NCBI RefSeq assembly: GCF_000696385.1
Contig: NZ_JJMN01000046.1
Location: 434,001 to 498,000, forward strand
Origin: Vibrio metoecus
GTDB lineage: Bacteria > Pseudomonadota > Gammaproteobacteria > Enterobacterales > Vibrionaceae
Direction: 5' to 3'
DNA length: 64,000 nt
The notes below the pieces were generated by a model that saw only the letters and a program-made list of their open reading frames with translations, was not told where the DNA came from and did not search any database. Below, one piece after another: positions 1 to 9,228 of this stretch. The translations under genes were made by a program, and so were the position numbers. Position 1 is the first letter of the stretch. Each line of letters starts with the position of its first letter.

Positions 1-782
1 GCTTCCAGCTGAGCATTCACAATGCTGCGAAAACGCATGCCGTCATAGAAGCCTGAATCCGCCACTGCGTGCTTGAGTACATGGATGTTCAGCGACACAT
101 TGTTCAGTTGAGGCTTGATGGTTTTTGACTCGCTGCTTTCATCGATAAGCCAAAGTTGGAACTGACTGACGGCTTTTTGCAATGCAAGATCGGTGGTTTG
201 TTTGCTGCATTGTGCAAAAGTCATATCTGCATTACACACATTAGTAAAGCTGACTTGCTGTTCTCCAGAGCGTTGCAACTCTTCACGCAGTCTGTCCACC
301 CGTGCGCGCATTTTATCTTGTTGCAGTAAGGCAATGCTCTGTTCAATCGTCTGTTGCTGAACTTGGTATTGTGCCAATACCGTCTGCATTTCTTGCAATT
401 TCTGCTCAGCATCCAAACGCACAACTTGGTTCTGTTTCACTTCGGCCCAAGCGGCTTGATAGGCGTTTTGTGATGGCTGGATATCTAAATCCGGCTCATC
501 AATCATTTTCTGATAGTCGCGCTCAAGGTTGGTTTTGGCGGTTTTGAGGGCGGCATCCAACGCTTTGGCTTGCTGAGTCAAACGATTCAGCTCGGACTGC
601 TGATTATCGACAGCCGCTTTCTGAAGCTTGGTGGCATCCGTAGCATTTTGCAGCTCGGTATGTTTGCCAAACAGCGCATCATCAATGGCAAGAACAGAAG
701 AAGCTACTTCTTCTGCTAGCACTGGTGCTGCCATTAAGCAAGGTGAAAGTGCTAATAATAGAGCGGGAATCCCTTGTCGCAT
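1..782 (-). CDS. Secreted coiled-coil protein, paralogue of the next gene (3' part off the window)
   Basis: The reading frame opens at an ATG at 780-782 on the minus strand and stays open to the left edge (260 codons), so the C-terminus is missing. The first 25 residues form a signal peptide (MRQGIPALLLALSP then a hydrophobic stretch ending VLAEE). A long Gln/Glu/Ala/Leu-rich segment follows that should be alpha-helical coiled coil. It has Cys residues in a CNADMTFAQC segment matched by CSTTMTLGEC in the gene at 942-2054, with which it aligns along its length. That neighbour ends in a PEGA domain, so this copy probably does too (inference). Both genes point the same way, separated by a large inverted repeat. 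Function unknown; periplasmic or envelope-attached location is likely. Confidence 0.75.
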   Translation of the reverse strand, partial: MRQGIPALLLALSPCLMAAPVLAEEVASSVLAIDDALFGKHTELQNATDATKLQKAAVDNQQSELNRLTQQAKALDAALKTAKTNLERDYQKMIDEPDLDIQPSQNAYQAAWAEVKQNQVVRLDAEQKLQEMQTVLAQYQVQQQTIEQSIALLQQDKMRARVDRLREELQRSGEQQVSFTNVCNADMTFAQCSKQTTDLALQKAVSQFQLWLIDESSESKTIKPQLNNVSLNIHVLKHAVADSGFYDGMRFRSIVNAQLE

Positions 783-835
783 GGTGGTCTACTTCAAGTT
801 AGGAAATTAAGTCTAAGTTATGAGCATTCTAAACG

Positions 836-892
836 AAAACGCCATTTTGTCAGAAGTCATCTTTCAATAACTTAGTGACAAAATGGCGTTTT
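836..892. repeat. Perfect 17-bp inverted repeat between the two tandem paralogues
   Basis: Positions 836-852 (AAAACGCCATTTTGTCA) are the exact reverse complement of 876-892, with a 23-base loop. AAGT/ACTT inside the loop can extend the stem. It lies just after the stop of the 942-2054 gene and before the start of the 1-782 gene. On either strand the hairpin ends in a run of four T, so it may act as a terminator or mRNA-stabilising hairpin. A small repeat element is the alternative. Confidence 0.75.
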
Positions 893-941
893 ATCGACAG
901 GTTTGTGAATTCCGACAAAAAATCGTTGGATTTTTGTGCCG

Positions 942-2054
942 TTAACTGTCCTTATTTGCTCGCAGTTTTACCCATACCGTGTCGTTACCATTCACAGTAA
1001 TCACACGATTATAGGTTTCATAGCCTTCTTTAGAGACGGTGACTTGATGGCGTCCTGCGGGTAATACTAATTCAACCGGTGTACTACCATAGTTGATACC
1101 ATTGATGGTCACTGAGTCATTGTATTGATCAGAACGCACTGTCACGTTAGCCCACTTGCTTGTCCTGTTTTTTTGGGTTGCAGCTTGTTCTGATTCACCT
1201 TTTAAACAGTAGCGGGTTTCTACGTTCAGCAGTTTACACGCTGCGACGGCTTCAGGTTTCGCTTGCAGTTGCGCTTGCATCTGCGTGAAGTATTCATTGT
1301 TACCTTCGAAACCAGAACGGATCATCTGACTTTCTTGAACGTGAATGTTAAGTTCAACCCCTTTTAGGTTTTGCTTAGCAATAACCGATTCGGTTAAGTC
1401 GTTGATCAACTTCTCACGAAACGTTTTAACGGCTTTTTGTTTAGTGAGATATTGCCCTTGATTGGCACATTCACCTAACGTCATTGTCGTTGAACAGGTC
1501 GTTTTGAAGCTGGTTTCCATCACATCACTTTCACGTAGCTCTGCGGCCAAACGTTTCACCCGAGCTTCAATTTTGGCTTCTTCCAAATTGGTCAGCTCAG
1601 TGTTTAAGCGGGCTTGTTTCTGTTTGAACTGCGACAAGCGCATTTCAATTTCAGTCACTGCTTGCTCATTTTCAAGCTTTTGTGTATTGGTTACCTTTCA
1701 GTCGCATTCCACGCCTCTTGGTAGTCGTTTTTGGAAAGTGACTAGGTCAGTGTCAGGATCTTCAAGAAGACGGGTATACTGTTTGTCCAACTCTGACTTA
1801 GCTCGATTACGTTTGGCATCTAATTCATCGCCTTCACGTATTAATCGGCTCTGCTCATTTTTCAGTTGTTGCAGTTTACCGCTCTCCACCTCGTAGTCGG
1901 TGAGAATCGCGTTGATTTCGTTCTGTTTGTTACTCAGTTTCTCATCGATAGTCACGACGGGGTCAACTTGAGTGACCTCCTCTGCGAATACCGATGCAGA
2001 TACCCATAAAGGGGATAGCGCAAGCAATAGCGCTGGGATGCGACGTTTAATCAT
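942..2054 (-). pseudogene. Secreted coiled-coil protein with C-terminal PEGA domain, reading frame interrupted
   Basis: Start chosen at ATG 2052-2054, preceded by AGGGA and followed by a signal peptide (MIKRRIPALLLALSP ... VFAEE). The middle is Lys/Glu/Gln-rich coiled coil. The last ~70 residues form a PEGA-type beta domain (TINGINYGSTPVEL, PAGRHQVTVSKEGYE), a family found on surface and envelope proteins. A TGA at 1698-1700 stops the frame. The frames on both sides are the same, but the paralogue at 1-782 aligns across the gap only if about 11 codons are read one base over (DYQEAWNATE matches AYQAAWAEVK). That implies a +1 at the T-run 1728-1732 and a -1 at 1696-1698 (plus-strand coordinates). 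Either two compensating indels or base-calling errors; the protein is otherwise complete. Function unknown. Confidence 0.75.
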
Positions 2055-2467
2055 AGGTCCCTGCAAACATTTTCGTTTAGCCACAAAAAGTGGGAAAGAC
2101 AAACTTTTGACAGCTTTGTAGATAGCTGAATTATTAATGCAAATTTTATTCCGCTTAGCCAGAAATCATCACAAATCTGTGCACTAGGTGACTGATTTTT
2201 TGAACTTTAGATCTAAGCATTTTCATTTTGAGCAGATTCGAGAAATATGCAAGCTGAGTTTTCCGATCTACTTTAACGTTTTTTAAATTGAGTACACATT
2301 GACCGTAATTTATGTGCACTTGATCATTGTTCCGAGATGAGAATTTACCCCAATTGCAGCCTTGCTATGTGTGTAATTGGTTATGCTGAGTGGCTAAATG
2401 GGAGTGATTTCGTTTTGGACCAATTTGGTATACCATGGCGGCGCAAACACCACCTTGTGAGGTTGAA
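2055..2467. other. Divergent intergenic region, AT-rich
   Basis: 413 bases between the divergently transcribed PEGA gene and the AraC-type regulator. It should hold both promoters. I see no convincing -35/-10 pair, terminator or repeat. A TTGACC near 2300 lacks a good partner at normal spacing. Confidence 0.5.
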
Positions 2468-3298
2468 ATGGCTCAGATGCACGTTCCTAATGTAGCCAAT
2501 CATTCCCAAATAGCCAAAGTTTTGTCGCCTAAGCCGGCAGAGTTGATCACGTTGCCTTCGCACATGGCTTGCCATGATCATAGTTACACGCAAATTGTGA
2601 TTGGTTTAAGAGGTCAAGCGGAATTTGAAGTGCGTGGCATTGGTAATATCGTTGGCCCGGGGCAAGGGTGTGTAGTGACATCGGGCTCTGATCATGCGTT
2701 TGGTGGCGTCGTAGGGCAGTCGGATATTCTGGTGCTCAATATGCCGATTCCGAGTGATGATGATCCGCTACTGCTGCGTAAACTGAATGAACTTGCGGTG
2801 GGTGATGTCTATTTTCAACTCGATGGTCAGATCCAACGTTTGATTCAAATGCTGGTACAAGAGATGCAAGCCAGTCCTGACGACCTTCTGCTTGGTCGAG
2901 CTTGTAACGATACGGTCGTTGCGCTTTTGCAGCGCCACATCAGCGCGCTTGCCAGTGCGCATAAAGAATCCCGTTTTGATATGGAAGTGGTGGATCGCTA
3001 TATCGAGCAGCACTTGGCGCACCGTATTTCCGTTGCGCAGCTGGCGGGAAGCGTATTCTTAAGTGAAAGTCAATTCCATGCTTTGTTCAAAGAACAGATG
3101 GGGCTCACGCCACATCAATATGTGTTGAATAAGCGCGTCGATATGGCGAAAAAGCTGATTGAGCAAGGTCGGCTCAATTTAGGGCAAATTGCCGAATTGA
3201 CGGGATTTTCCAATCAAAGCACTTTCGCGCATACCTTTTCTCGATTGCATGGCATTTCTCCCTCACACTATAAGCGACGTTTTTCTTCTACGTCCTAA
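2468..3298 (+). CDS. AraC-family transcriptional regulator, probable proline-utilisation activator (PutR-like)
   Basis: 276 residues from ATG 2468, chosen over ATG 2435 because GAGG sits five bases upstream. The N-terminal ~130 residues form a cupin-like sensor (SHMACHDHSYTQIVIGLRG, ending GSDHAFGG). The C-terminal ~100 residues are the paired HTH of AraC/XylS proteins (ISVAQLAGSVFLSESQFHALFKEQMG and LGQIAELTGFSNQSTFAHTFSRLHGISPSHYKR). It lies immediately upstream of putA on the same strand. The PutA here lacks a DNA-binding domain, so it cannot self-repress as in enterobacteria. An AraC-type activator of putAP called PutR is known in Vibrio vulnificus, so this is likely the orthologue. Family certain; target inferred from context. 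Confidence 0.85.
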   Translation: MAQMHVPNVANHSQIAKVLSPKPAELITLPSHMACHDHSYTQIVIGLRGQAEFEVRGIGNIVGPGQGCVVTSGSDHAFGGVVGQSDILVLNMPIPSDDDPLLLRKLNELAVGDVYFQLDGQIQRLIQMLVQEMQASPDDLLLGRACNDTVVALLQRHISALASAHKESRFDMEVVDRYIEQHLAHRISVAQLAGSVFLSESQFHALFKEQMGLTPHQYVLNKRVDMAKKLIEQGRLNLGQIAELTGFSNQSTFAHTFSRLHGISPSHYKRRFSSTS

Positions 3299-3645
3299 TT
3301 TTATGGATCCTAACAATCCTCTCTCATCGTGTTCACTAAGATCGCGAGGCTCTCAATCTCTATAACATTTCCTCTTGATGGCAAAACAATAATGAATACA
3401 CATCTGTTTGCTTATTGATGGCGGGTGGCTCACTTTTTATCGTTGTTGAGTTGCAATAATTGCAAAATAATTGGCGATGAAACTTGCTCGAATTGGTGTG
3501 ATCTTGTTTTTGTTTTGTTAAAACTCAGAGTTATTGACAAAATACTAGGACTTTTTGACAAGTTTTCTTCTCACGCTCAAAATACACTGCCAGCCATTGC
3601 AGGAAACCTGACTCAATCTGTCAGGTATGAGATGAAGGAAACCAC
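3299..3645 (+). promoter_or_regulatory. putA upstream region with candidate promoter
   Basis: 347 bases without a gene. Two TTGACA hexamers occur at 3534-3539 and 3555-3560. The second has CAAAAT 17 bases downstream (3578-3583), about 60 bases before the putA start, and is the best promoter candidate. A TGTGA half-site at 3497-3501 could belong to a CRP site, but the other half is poor. PutR and CRP would be expected to act here by analogy with V. vulnificus. No riboswitch or repeat seen. Confidence 0.35.
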
Positions 3646-6600
3646 ATGTTTACAGCAACCGATGTGTTGAACGCAGCGTTTATCGAGCAGCCGCTGGATA
3701 AACTATGGTCGCTGATCTCGCCACTGTATATGGTGGACGAATCCCAATGGCTGACCCAATTATTGCCTCTCGCGACCCCAAGTGACGCTGAAAAAGCGGC
3801 GATGGCGGAGAAAACCACGCGCTTAATTGAAGCGATCCGCAGCGATAAAAAAGCGGTGCAGATGATTGATGCACTGCTTTTGGAATACAGCTTGGATACC
3901 CAAGAAGGTATTTTGCTGATGTGTTTGGCTGAAGCGTTAATGCGTATCCCCGATGCGGAAACGGCAGACGCGTTTATTAAAGACCGCTTGGGTGTTGCCG
4001 ATTGGAAATCCCACCTGAAAAATTCAGATTCGGTATTCGTGAATGCTTCAACTTGGGGCTTGATGCTCACCGGTAAAGTGATTGGCTTGGCTGATGGTGA
4101 TACCGCAAGCCCAGTGCAAGCGGTGAATCGTTTAGTCAATAAGTTGACTGAACCTGTGATCCGCAAAGCCATGCATCAAGCGATGAAAATCATGGGCCAT
4201 CAATTTGTGCTTGGACGCACCATTGAAGAAGCGCAGAAAAATGGCCGCCCGATGCGTGATAAGGGTTATACCTACTCGTTTGACATGTTGGGTGAAGCGG
4301 CGCTGACTTCCGCCGATGCACACAAATATTTCAAAGATTACTTGATGGCGATTGAAGCGGTAGGCCGCGACAAATATGGTCTGGAGACCAGCCCTGCGCC
4401 GTCGGTCTCGATCAAACTTTCGGCTTTGCATCCTCGCTACCAAGTGGCGAATGCCGATCGCGTGATGACCGAGCTGTACAGCACACTTATTCAACTGCTT
4501 GAGCGCGCGAAAGAGCTGGATGTAGCGATCACGATTGATGCCGAAGAAGCGGATCGTTTAGAGCTGTCACTGCATCTGTTTGAAAAACTCTACCGCAGCG
4601 ACACTCTGCGTGGTTGGGGCAAGTTTGGTTTGGTGGTTCAAGCCTACTCCAAACGTGCGTTACCGGTATTGGTATGGCTGACCGCATTGGCGAAAGAGCA
4701 GGGCGATTTAATTCCAGTACGTTTAGTCAAAGGTGCGTATTGGGACAGCGAAATCAAGATGTCGCAGCAACGCGGTTTTACTGGCTATCCGGTTTATACG
4801 CGCAAAGAAGCGACCGATGTTTCTTATCTCGCTTGTGCTCGTTTCCTACTGAGCGAATCGGTACGCGGCAATCTGTTCCCACAATTTGCAAGCCATAACG
4901 CGCAAACCGTCACAGCGATTGCAGTGATGGCACAACACAAAGATTTTGAGTTCCAACGTTTGCATGGCATGGGGGATGCGCTTTATCACCATGCGAAAGC
5001 CGCTTATCAGCAGTCGGTACGGATTTATGCCCCCGTGGGCAGCCATAAAGATCTGCTGCCCTATCTGGTGCGTCGATTATTGGAAAATGGTGCAAACAGT
5101 TCGTTCGTACATCGCTTGGTGGACTCGCGCTGTCCTGTGGGTGCGTTGACTCAGCATCCAGTCGATATGCTGCTTGCGTTTGAAACCTTAAATAACCGTA
5201 AGATCCCACTGCCAACGGAGATTTTTGCAGAGCGCAAAAACTCATTGGGGATCAACATTGATATTGAGAGTGAAGCGAAGCCGTTTGAAGCTCAGATCCA
5301 CGCTTGGTTAGATAAGACGTGGCAAGCGGCACCGATCATTGGCGGGCACTCTTATTACGAAAGCATGATCAAGGCTGATCACAGTGCAGAGCCCGTCACT
5401 GCGCCTTACGATCGTCGTATTCAAGTCGGTCAGGTGTTTCACGCTAATCTTGATCATGTTTCCGCAGCGATCGACTCTGCTCAACACGCCTTCCCAACGT
5501 GGAATGCGCTCGATGCCAGTGAGCGTGCGAGTAAATTGGATGCGCTGGCAGATCTGCTTGAACTGCATATGCCTGAGTTGGTGGCCTTGTGTCACCAAGA
5601 AGCGGGCAAAACCATTCACGACAGTATTGATGAAGTGCGTGAAGCGGTCGATTTCTGTCGTTATTACGCCAAACAAGTCGATGTGCTGGGTGAGTTCAGT
5701 GTTGAAAGCTTTGATGGCTCAACACGTCGTGTCAGCCGTCAAGGTCGTGGTGTGTTTGTGTGTATTAGCCCGTGGAACTTCCCGCTGGCGATTTTCCTTG
5801 GCCAAATCAGTGCCGCCTTGGTGGCCGGAAATACCGTGATTGCTAAACCTGCTGAGCAAACCAGTTTGATCGCGTATCGCGCGGTTGAGCTGATGCAAGA
5901 AGCGGGTTTCCCAGCCGGAACTATCCAGCTTCTACCGGGGCGCGGTGCCGATATCGGCAGCGCACTCACTTCTCATCCGGCCATCGCGGGTGTGGCGTTT
6001 ACTGGCTCGACCGCCACGGCGCAGCGCATTAACCAAACGTTAGCGCAACGTGAAGCGGCTCCGGTACCATTTATTGCAGAAACTGGCGGTCAAAACGCCA
6101 TGATTGTCGACAGTACCGCGCTGCCAGAGCAAGTGGTGCGTGATGTGCTGCGTTCCGCTTTTGCCTCTGCTGGCCAACGCTGTTCGGCACTGCGTGTGCT
6201 GTTTGTACAGCAGGATATTGCCGATCGCGTGATCACTTTGATTCAGGGCGCGATGCAAGAGCTGAAAGTCGGTGTGCCACATCTGCATCAAACCGATGTC
6301 GGTCCAGTGATTGATGAAAAAGCCAAACAGAAACTGTTGGCGCACATTGAACACATGAGCCAAACCCAGAAGAAAATCGCTCAGCTTACTTTGGATGACG
6401 CTTGCCAACATGGCGACTTTGTTGCGCCAACCGCCTTTGAAATTGATGACATTGCCGCGCTGAGTGAAGAACAGTTTGGCCCGATCTTGCACATAGTGCG
6501 GTTTAAAGCGCGCGAATTGGCGCAGATCGTCGACAAAATCAACCAAACTGGTTTTGGTTTAACCATGGGCATTCATAGCCGTAACGAAACCACGTATCGC

Positions 6601-6765
6601 TGGATTGAAAAGCATGCTCGGGTGGGCAACTGCTACATCAACCGTGATCAAGTCGGGGCTGTGGTGGGTGTACAACCGTTTGGCGGACAAGGCTTGTCAG
6701 GAACGGGGCCGAAAGCGGGCGGGCCTCACTATCTTTACCGCTTTACTCAAGTGCAATACCAGTAA
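3646..6765 (+). CDS. putA: Bifunctional proline dehydrogenase / pyrroline-5-carboxylate dehydrogenase PutA
   Basis: 1039 residues, start supported by AAGGA seven bases upstream. It converts proline to glutamate in two steps at the inner membrane surface. The FAD-dependent proline dehydrogenase barrel spans roughly residues 160-480 (SVKLSALHPRY, IDAEEADRLELSL, VRLVKGAYWDSEIK). The NAD-dependent aldehyde dehydrogenase spans roughly 560-1030, with PWNFPLAIF, catalytic Glu812 (IAETGGQ) and Cys846 (SAGQRCSAL). It lacks the N-terminal ribbon-helix-helix DNA-binding domain of the 1320-residue enterobacterial PutA, so regulation should come from a separate protein, probably the upstream AraC gene. 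It heads a putA-ALDH-like-putP unit. Confidence 0.97.
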   Translation: MFTATDVLNAAFIEQPLDKLWSLISPLYMVDESQWLTQLLPLATPSDAEKAAMAEKTTRLIEAIRSDKKAVQMIDALLLEYSLDTQEGILLMCLAEALMRIPDAETADAFIKDRLGVADWKSHLKNSDSVFVNASTWGLMLTGKVIGLADGDTASPVQAVNRLVNKLTEPVIRKAMHQAMKIMGHQFVLGRTIEEAQKNGRPMRDKGYTYSFDMLGEAALTSADAHKYFKDYLMAIEAVGRDKYGLETSPAPSVSIKLSALHPRYQVANADRVMTELYSTLIQLLERAKELDVAITIDAEEADRLELSLHLFEKLYRSDTLRGWGKFGLVVQAYSKRALPVLVWLTALAKEQGDLIPVRLVKGAYWDSEIKMSQQRGFTGYPVYTRKEATDVSYLACARFLLSESVRGNLFPQFASHNAQTVTAIAVMAQHKDFEFQRLHGMGDALYHHAKAAYQQSVRIYAPVGSHKDLLPYLVRRLLENGANSSFVHRLVDSRCPVGALTQHPVDMLLAFETLNNRKIPLPTEIFAERKNSLGINIDIESEAKPFEAQIHAWLDKTWQAAPIIGGHSYYESMIKADHSAEPVTAPYDRRIQVGQVFHANLDHVSAAIDSAQHAFPTWNALDASERASKLDALADLLELHMPELVALCHQEAGKTIHDSIDEVREAVDFCRYYAKQVDVLGEFSVESFDGSTRRVSRQGRGVFVCISPWNFPLAIFLGQISAALVAGNTVIAKPAEQTSLIAYRAVELMQEAGFPAGTIQLLPGRGADIGSALTSHPAIAGVAFTGSTATAQRINQTLAQREAAPVPFIAETGGQNAMIVDSTALPEQVVRDVLRSAFASAGQRCSALRVLFVQQDIADRVITLIQGAMQELKVGVPHLHQTDVGPVIDEKAKQKLLAHIEHMSQTQKKIAQLTLDDACQHGDFVAPTAFEIDDIAALSEEQFGPILHIVRFKARELAQIVDKINQTGFGLTMGIHSRNETTYRWIEKHARVGNCYINRDQVGAVVGVQPFGGQGLSGTGPKAGGPHYLYRFTQVQYQ

Positions 6766-6786
6766 CCCACAGCAAGGAGACGTATC

Positions 6787-7485
6787 ATGGTGCATCAAGT
6801 AACCCGTTTTTCAGACGCCTTTTCTGCTTGGGAAAATTGGAATCTGACCGACTTTGACTCGAAATGTGAGTGTTTACTCGCGTTGAAATCTTTATTGGAA
6901 AACAGCATGCCCGGTGTGGCAAAAGTGATTTCCTACCACCTTCAACAGGCATCGACTTTGTTGGCGCATACGCACCAACTGATTGGGCCTACCGGAGAAA
7001 CCAATGAGCTTTATACCGCAGGGCGTGGTGTTGCCCTGATCATCCAAGAGGATAACGGTATTCAAGCCAAACAAGCCGTAGTGGCTCAACTGACTGCTGC
7101 ACTCGTAGCGGGGAACAGTGTCGTTTTTTGTAGTGACGATAAAGAGTTGAGTTCTGCGTTAGTGGCTGCTTACCAGCAGTCATCCCTTCCGGCAAATTTG
7201 TTGCAGTTTGCTTCTTTCGATGCGTATCACCAACTGATCGAATCAGATGTGAGATGCGTTGGATATGTCGGAACCCCGTCGGTTGAGGCCACGATCAACC
7301 GTCAGCTCGCGAAACGTACAGGCGCGATTGTCAGTCTCGTTTCTGAAACGGATCTGCTTACCTTGCCGGTGGCACATGATCCACATTTATCACTGCGCTT
7401 TATTACCGAGCGCACACGCACAATAAATATAACAGCAGTGGGTGGAAACGCGACGCTCTTGGAGCTCGGTGTGGATACTCATTAG
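6787..7485 (+). CDS. Degenerate aldehyde-dehydrogenase-like protein between putA and putP
   Basis: 232 residues, starting 21 bases after putA with AAGGAG upstream, so translationally coupled. The sequence resembles the NAD-binding half of aldehyde dehydrogenases (GRGVALIIQEDNGIQAKQAVVAQLTAALVAGNSVVFCSDD matches the VAGNTVIAKPAEQ region of PutA). It is half the family length and has neither the catalytic Cys loop (GQRC) nor the ETGGQ Glu segment, so it should not be enzymatic. Proteins of this kind have been annotated as pyrroline-5-carboxylate dehydrogenase in vibrios, which overstates what is present. It may bind nucleotide or assist PutA; no function can be assigned. The frame is intact, so it is not simply a decaying fragment. 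Confidence 0.75.
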   Translation: MVHQVTRFSDAFSAWENWNLTDFDSKCECLLALKSLLENSMPGVAKVISYHLQQASTLLAHTHQLIGPTGETNELYTAGRGVALIIQEDNGIQAKQAVVAQLTAALVAGNSVVFCSDDKELSSALVAAYQQSSLPANLLQFASFDAYHQLIESDVRCVGYVGTPSVEATINRQLAKRTGAIVSLVSETDLLTLPVAHDPHLSLRFITERTRTINITAVGGNATLLELGVDTH

Positions 7486-7558
7486 TCCTTTCTGCGTTTG
7501 CCCCCTTTGGATAAGAGGGGGGCATGAAAGGCGATCTTGAAAAAGAGGACAAAACACA

Positions 7559-9049
7559 ATGGAAAATAGCTTCGCTATTACAACCACCTTTATCGTCTAC
7601 CTCATTTTGATGTTGGCGATTGGGGTTTACGCTTATCAGCGAACGAAAAACTCAGCCGATTACTTTCTGGGTGGCCGTTCATTAGGGCCATGGCCTGCAG
7701 CACTTTCCGCTGGCGCATCCGACATGAGTGGCTGGTTACTGCTCGGTCTGCCAGGTTACGCGTATGCCGCCGGTATTGAATCATTCTGGTTGGCTGGCGG
7801 CTTGCTCGTCGGTACTTGGGCTAACTGGTTAGTGAACGCTAAGCGTCTGCGTACCTACAGTATCACCACGGATTCTCTGACTTTACCTGAGTTTTTGTCA
7901 CGCCGTTTTAACGACAACTCAAAACTGATCCAAACCATTTCTGCATTTTTCATTCTGCTGTTCTTCCTTTTCTATACCAGTTCAGGTTTGGTTGCCGGCG
8001 GCAAACTGTTTGAAACTGTATTCGGCTTGGATTACTCCACCGCGGTGATTGTGGGTACGGTTTGTGTGGTGTCGTACACCTTGTTTGGTGGCTTCTTAGC
8101 GGTATCTTGGACTGACTTGGTGCAAGGCTTGCTGATGGCAGCGGCGCTGATGATTGTGCCGATTGCTGCGATGGAAGGGGGCTTTACTCAGCTTGATCAC
8201 GATTTGGCGGCGATTAACCCTGAGTTGCTGACTCTGTGGAATGATGCGAAAGGTGAACCTCTGTCCGCGATTGCGATTATCTCGCTAGTGGCTTGGGGTT
8301 TGGGCTATTTTGGCCAGCCGCACATTCTGGCGCGTTTCAAAGCCTCACGTTCCAATAAAGATCTGACTACGGCGCGCCGTATCGCTGTGGTATGGACTGG
8401 CATTTCAATGGCGGGTGCGATTCTGGTGGGGTTAACCGGCCTGATTTTTGTCACGCAATCGGGCACGATTGGTCTGGATGATGGCGAAAAAATCTTCATG
8501 CTATTAGTGAACTCGCTGTTCCACCCAGTCATCGCTGGTATTTTGCTAGCCGCAATTTTGGCAGCAATCATGAGTACGGCCGATTCACAGCTGCTAGTGT
8601 CTTCATCGGCGCTCGCGGAAGACTTCTACAAGCAAGTGTTCAAAACCGATGCCAGCTCAGAAGAGATTGTGCGCGTTGGCCGTGCCGCAGTTGTGATCAT
8701 CTCGCTGATTGCACTGTTTTTAGCGATGACCCCAGATAGCTCAGTGCTGGGTTTGGTGTCCTACGCTTGGGCGGGCTTTGGTGCGGCATTTGGTCCTGCG
8801 CTGGTCTTAAGCCTGTACTGGTCACGCATGAACCGTAACGGTGCCTTAGCGGGTATTATTGTCGGCGGTGTGACCATCGTGGTGTGGAAGCAGCTTTCGG
8901 GTGGTTGGTTTGATGTGTATGAAATCGTACCAGGAATTATGCTTTCAACCGTATCGATTGTTGTGATCAGCCTGCTCACTGGTGAGCCAGATGAAAAAGT
9001 GAAAGCACAGCATGTTACGTTCAAAAAGCATCTGATCGAGCTTGAATAG
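7559..9049 (+). CDS. putP: Sodium/proline symporter PutP
   Basis: 496 residues with GAGGAC upstream. Sodium:solute symporter family with about 13 membrane segments. The N-terminal NSADYFLGGRSLGPWPAALSAGASDMSGWLLLGLPG and the internal GYFGQPHILARF are the PutP signature regions; the Asp and Ser residues of SAGASDMSGW line the sodium site. It imports proline across the inner membrane for PutA. A GC-rich hairpin (GCCCCCT 7500-7506 with AGGGGGGC 7516-7523) without a T-run lies between it and the ALDH-like gene and may tune mRNA stability. A good terminator follows the gene. Confidence 0.97.
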   Translation: MENSFAITTTFIVYLILMLAIGVYAYQRTKNSADYFLGGRSLGPWPAALSAGASDMSGWLLLGLPGYAYAAGIESFWLAGGLLVGTWANWLVNAKRLRTYSITTDSLTLPEFLSRRFNDNSKLIQTISAFFILLFFLFYTSSGLVAGGKLFETVFGLDYSTAVIVGTVCVVSYTLFGGFLAVSWTDLVQGLLMAAALMIVPIAAMEGGFTQLDHDLAAINPELLTLWNDAKGEPLSAIAIISLVAWGLGYFGQPHILARFKASRSNKDLTTARRIAVVWTGISMAGAILVGLTGLIFVTQSGTIGLDDGEKIFMLLVNSLFHPVIAGILLAAILAAIMSTADSQLLVSSSALAEDFYKQVFKTDASSEEIVRVGRAAVVIISLIALFLAMTPDSSVLGLVSYAWAGFGAAFGPALVLSLYWSRMNRNGALAGIIVGGVTIVVWKQLSGGWFDVYEIVPGIMLSTVSIVVISLLTGEPDEKVKAQHVTFKKHLIELE

Positions 9050-9067
9050 CGCGCTCTATAATGGACG

Positions 9068-9095
9068 AAGCCTCGCATTGCGAGGCTTTCTTTTG
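9068..9095 (+). terminator. Rho-independent terminator of the put operon
   Basis: AAGCCTCGC (9068-9076), three-base loop, GCGAGGCTT (9080-9088), followed by TCTTTT. It lies 19 bases after the putP stop. Confidence 0.85.
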
Positions 9096-9228
9096 GCTTA
9101 ACGTCTGCCCTATTGAGTAATTCTTTAATACTGGTCACGAAATTTGCACAAGAAATTATGTTTCTAAAGTTTATCGCTGCAGAATGCGTCAATTCTCAAT
9201 AGTGATAAATCGACAGGAGTGCTCCGTG

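Noticed and set aside
302-547. Plus-strand ORF of 81 codons inside the left-edge gene
   Set aside because: It is antisense to the secreted coiled-coil gene, has no ribosome site and no domain, and is a by-product of that gene's codon pattern.
3621-4172. Long antisense ORFs over putA and other GC-richer genes
   Set aside because: Shadow frames of strongly coding genes; no start signals and no family resemblance.
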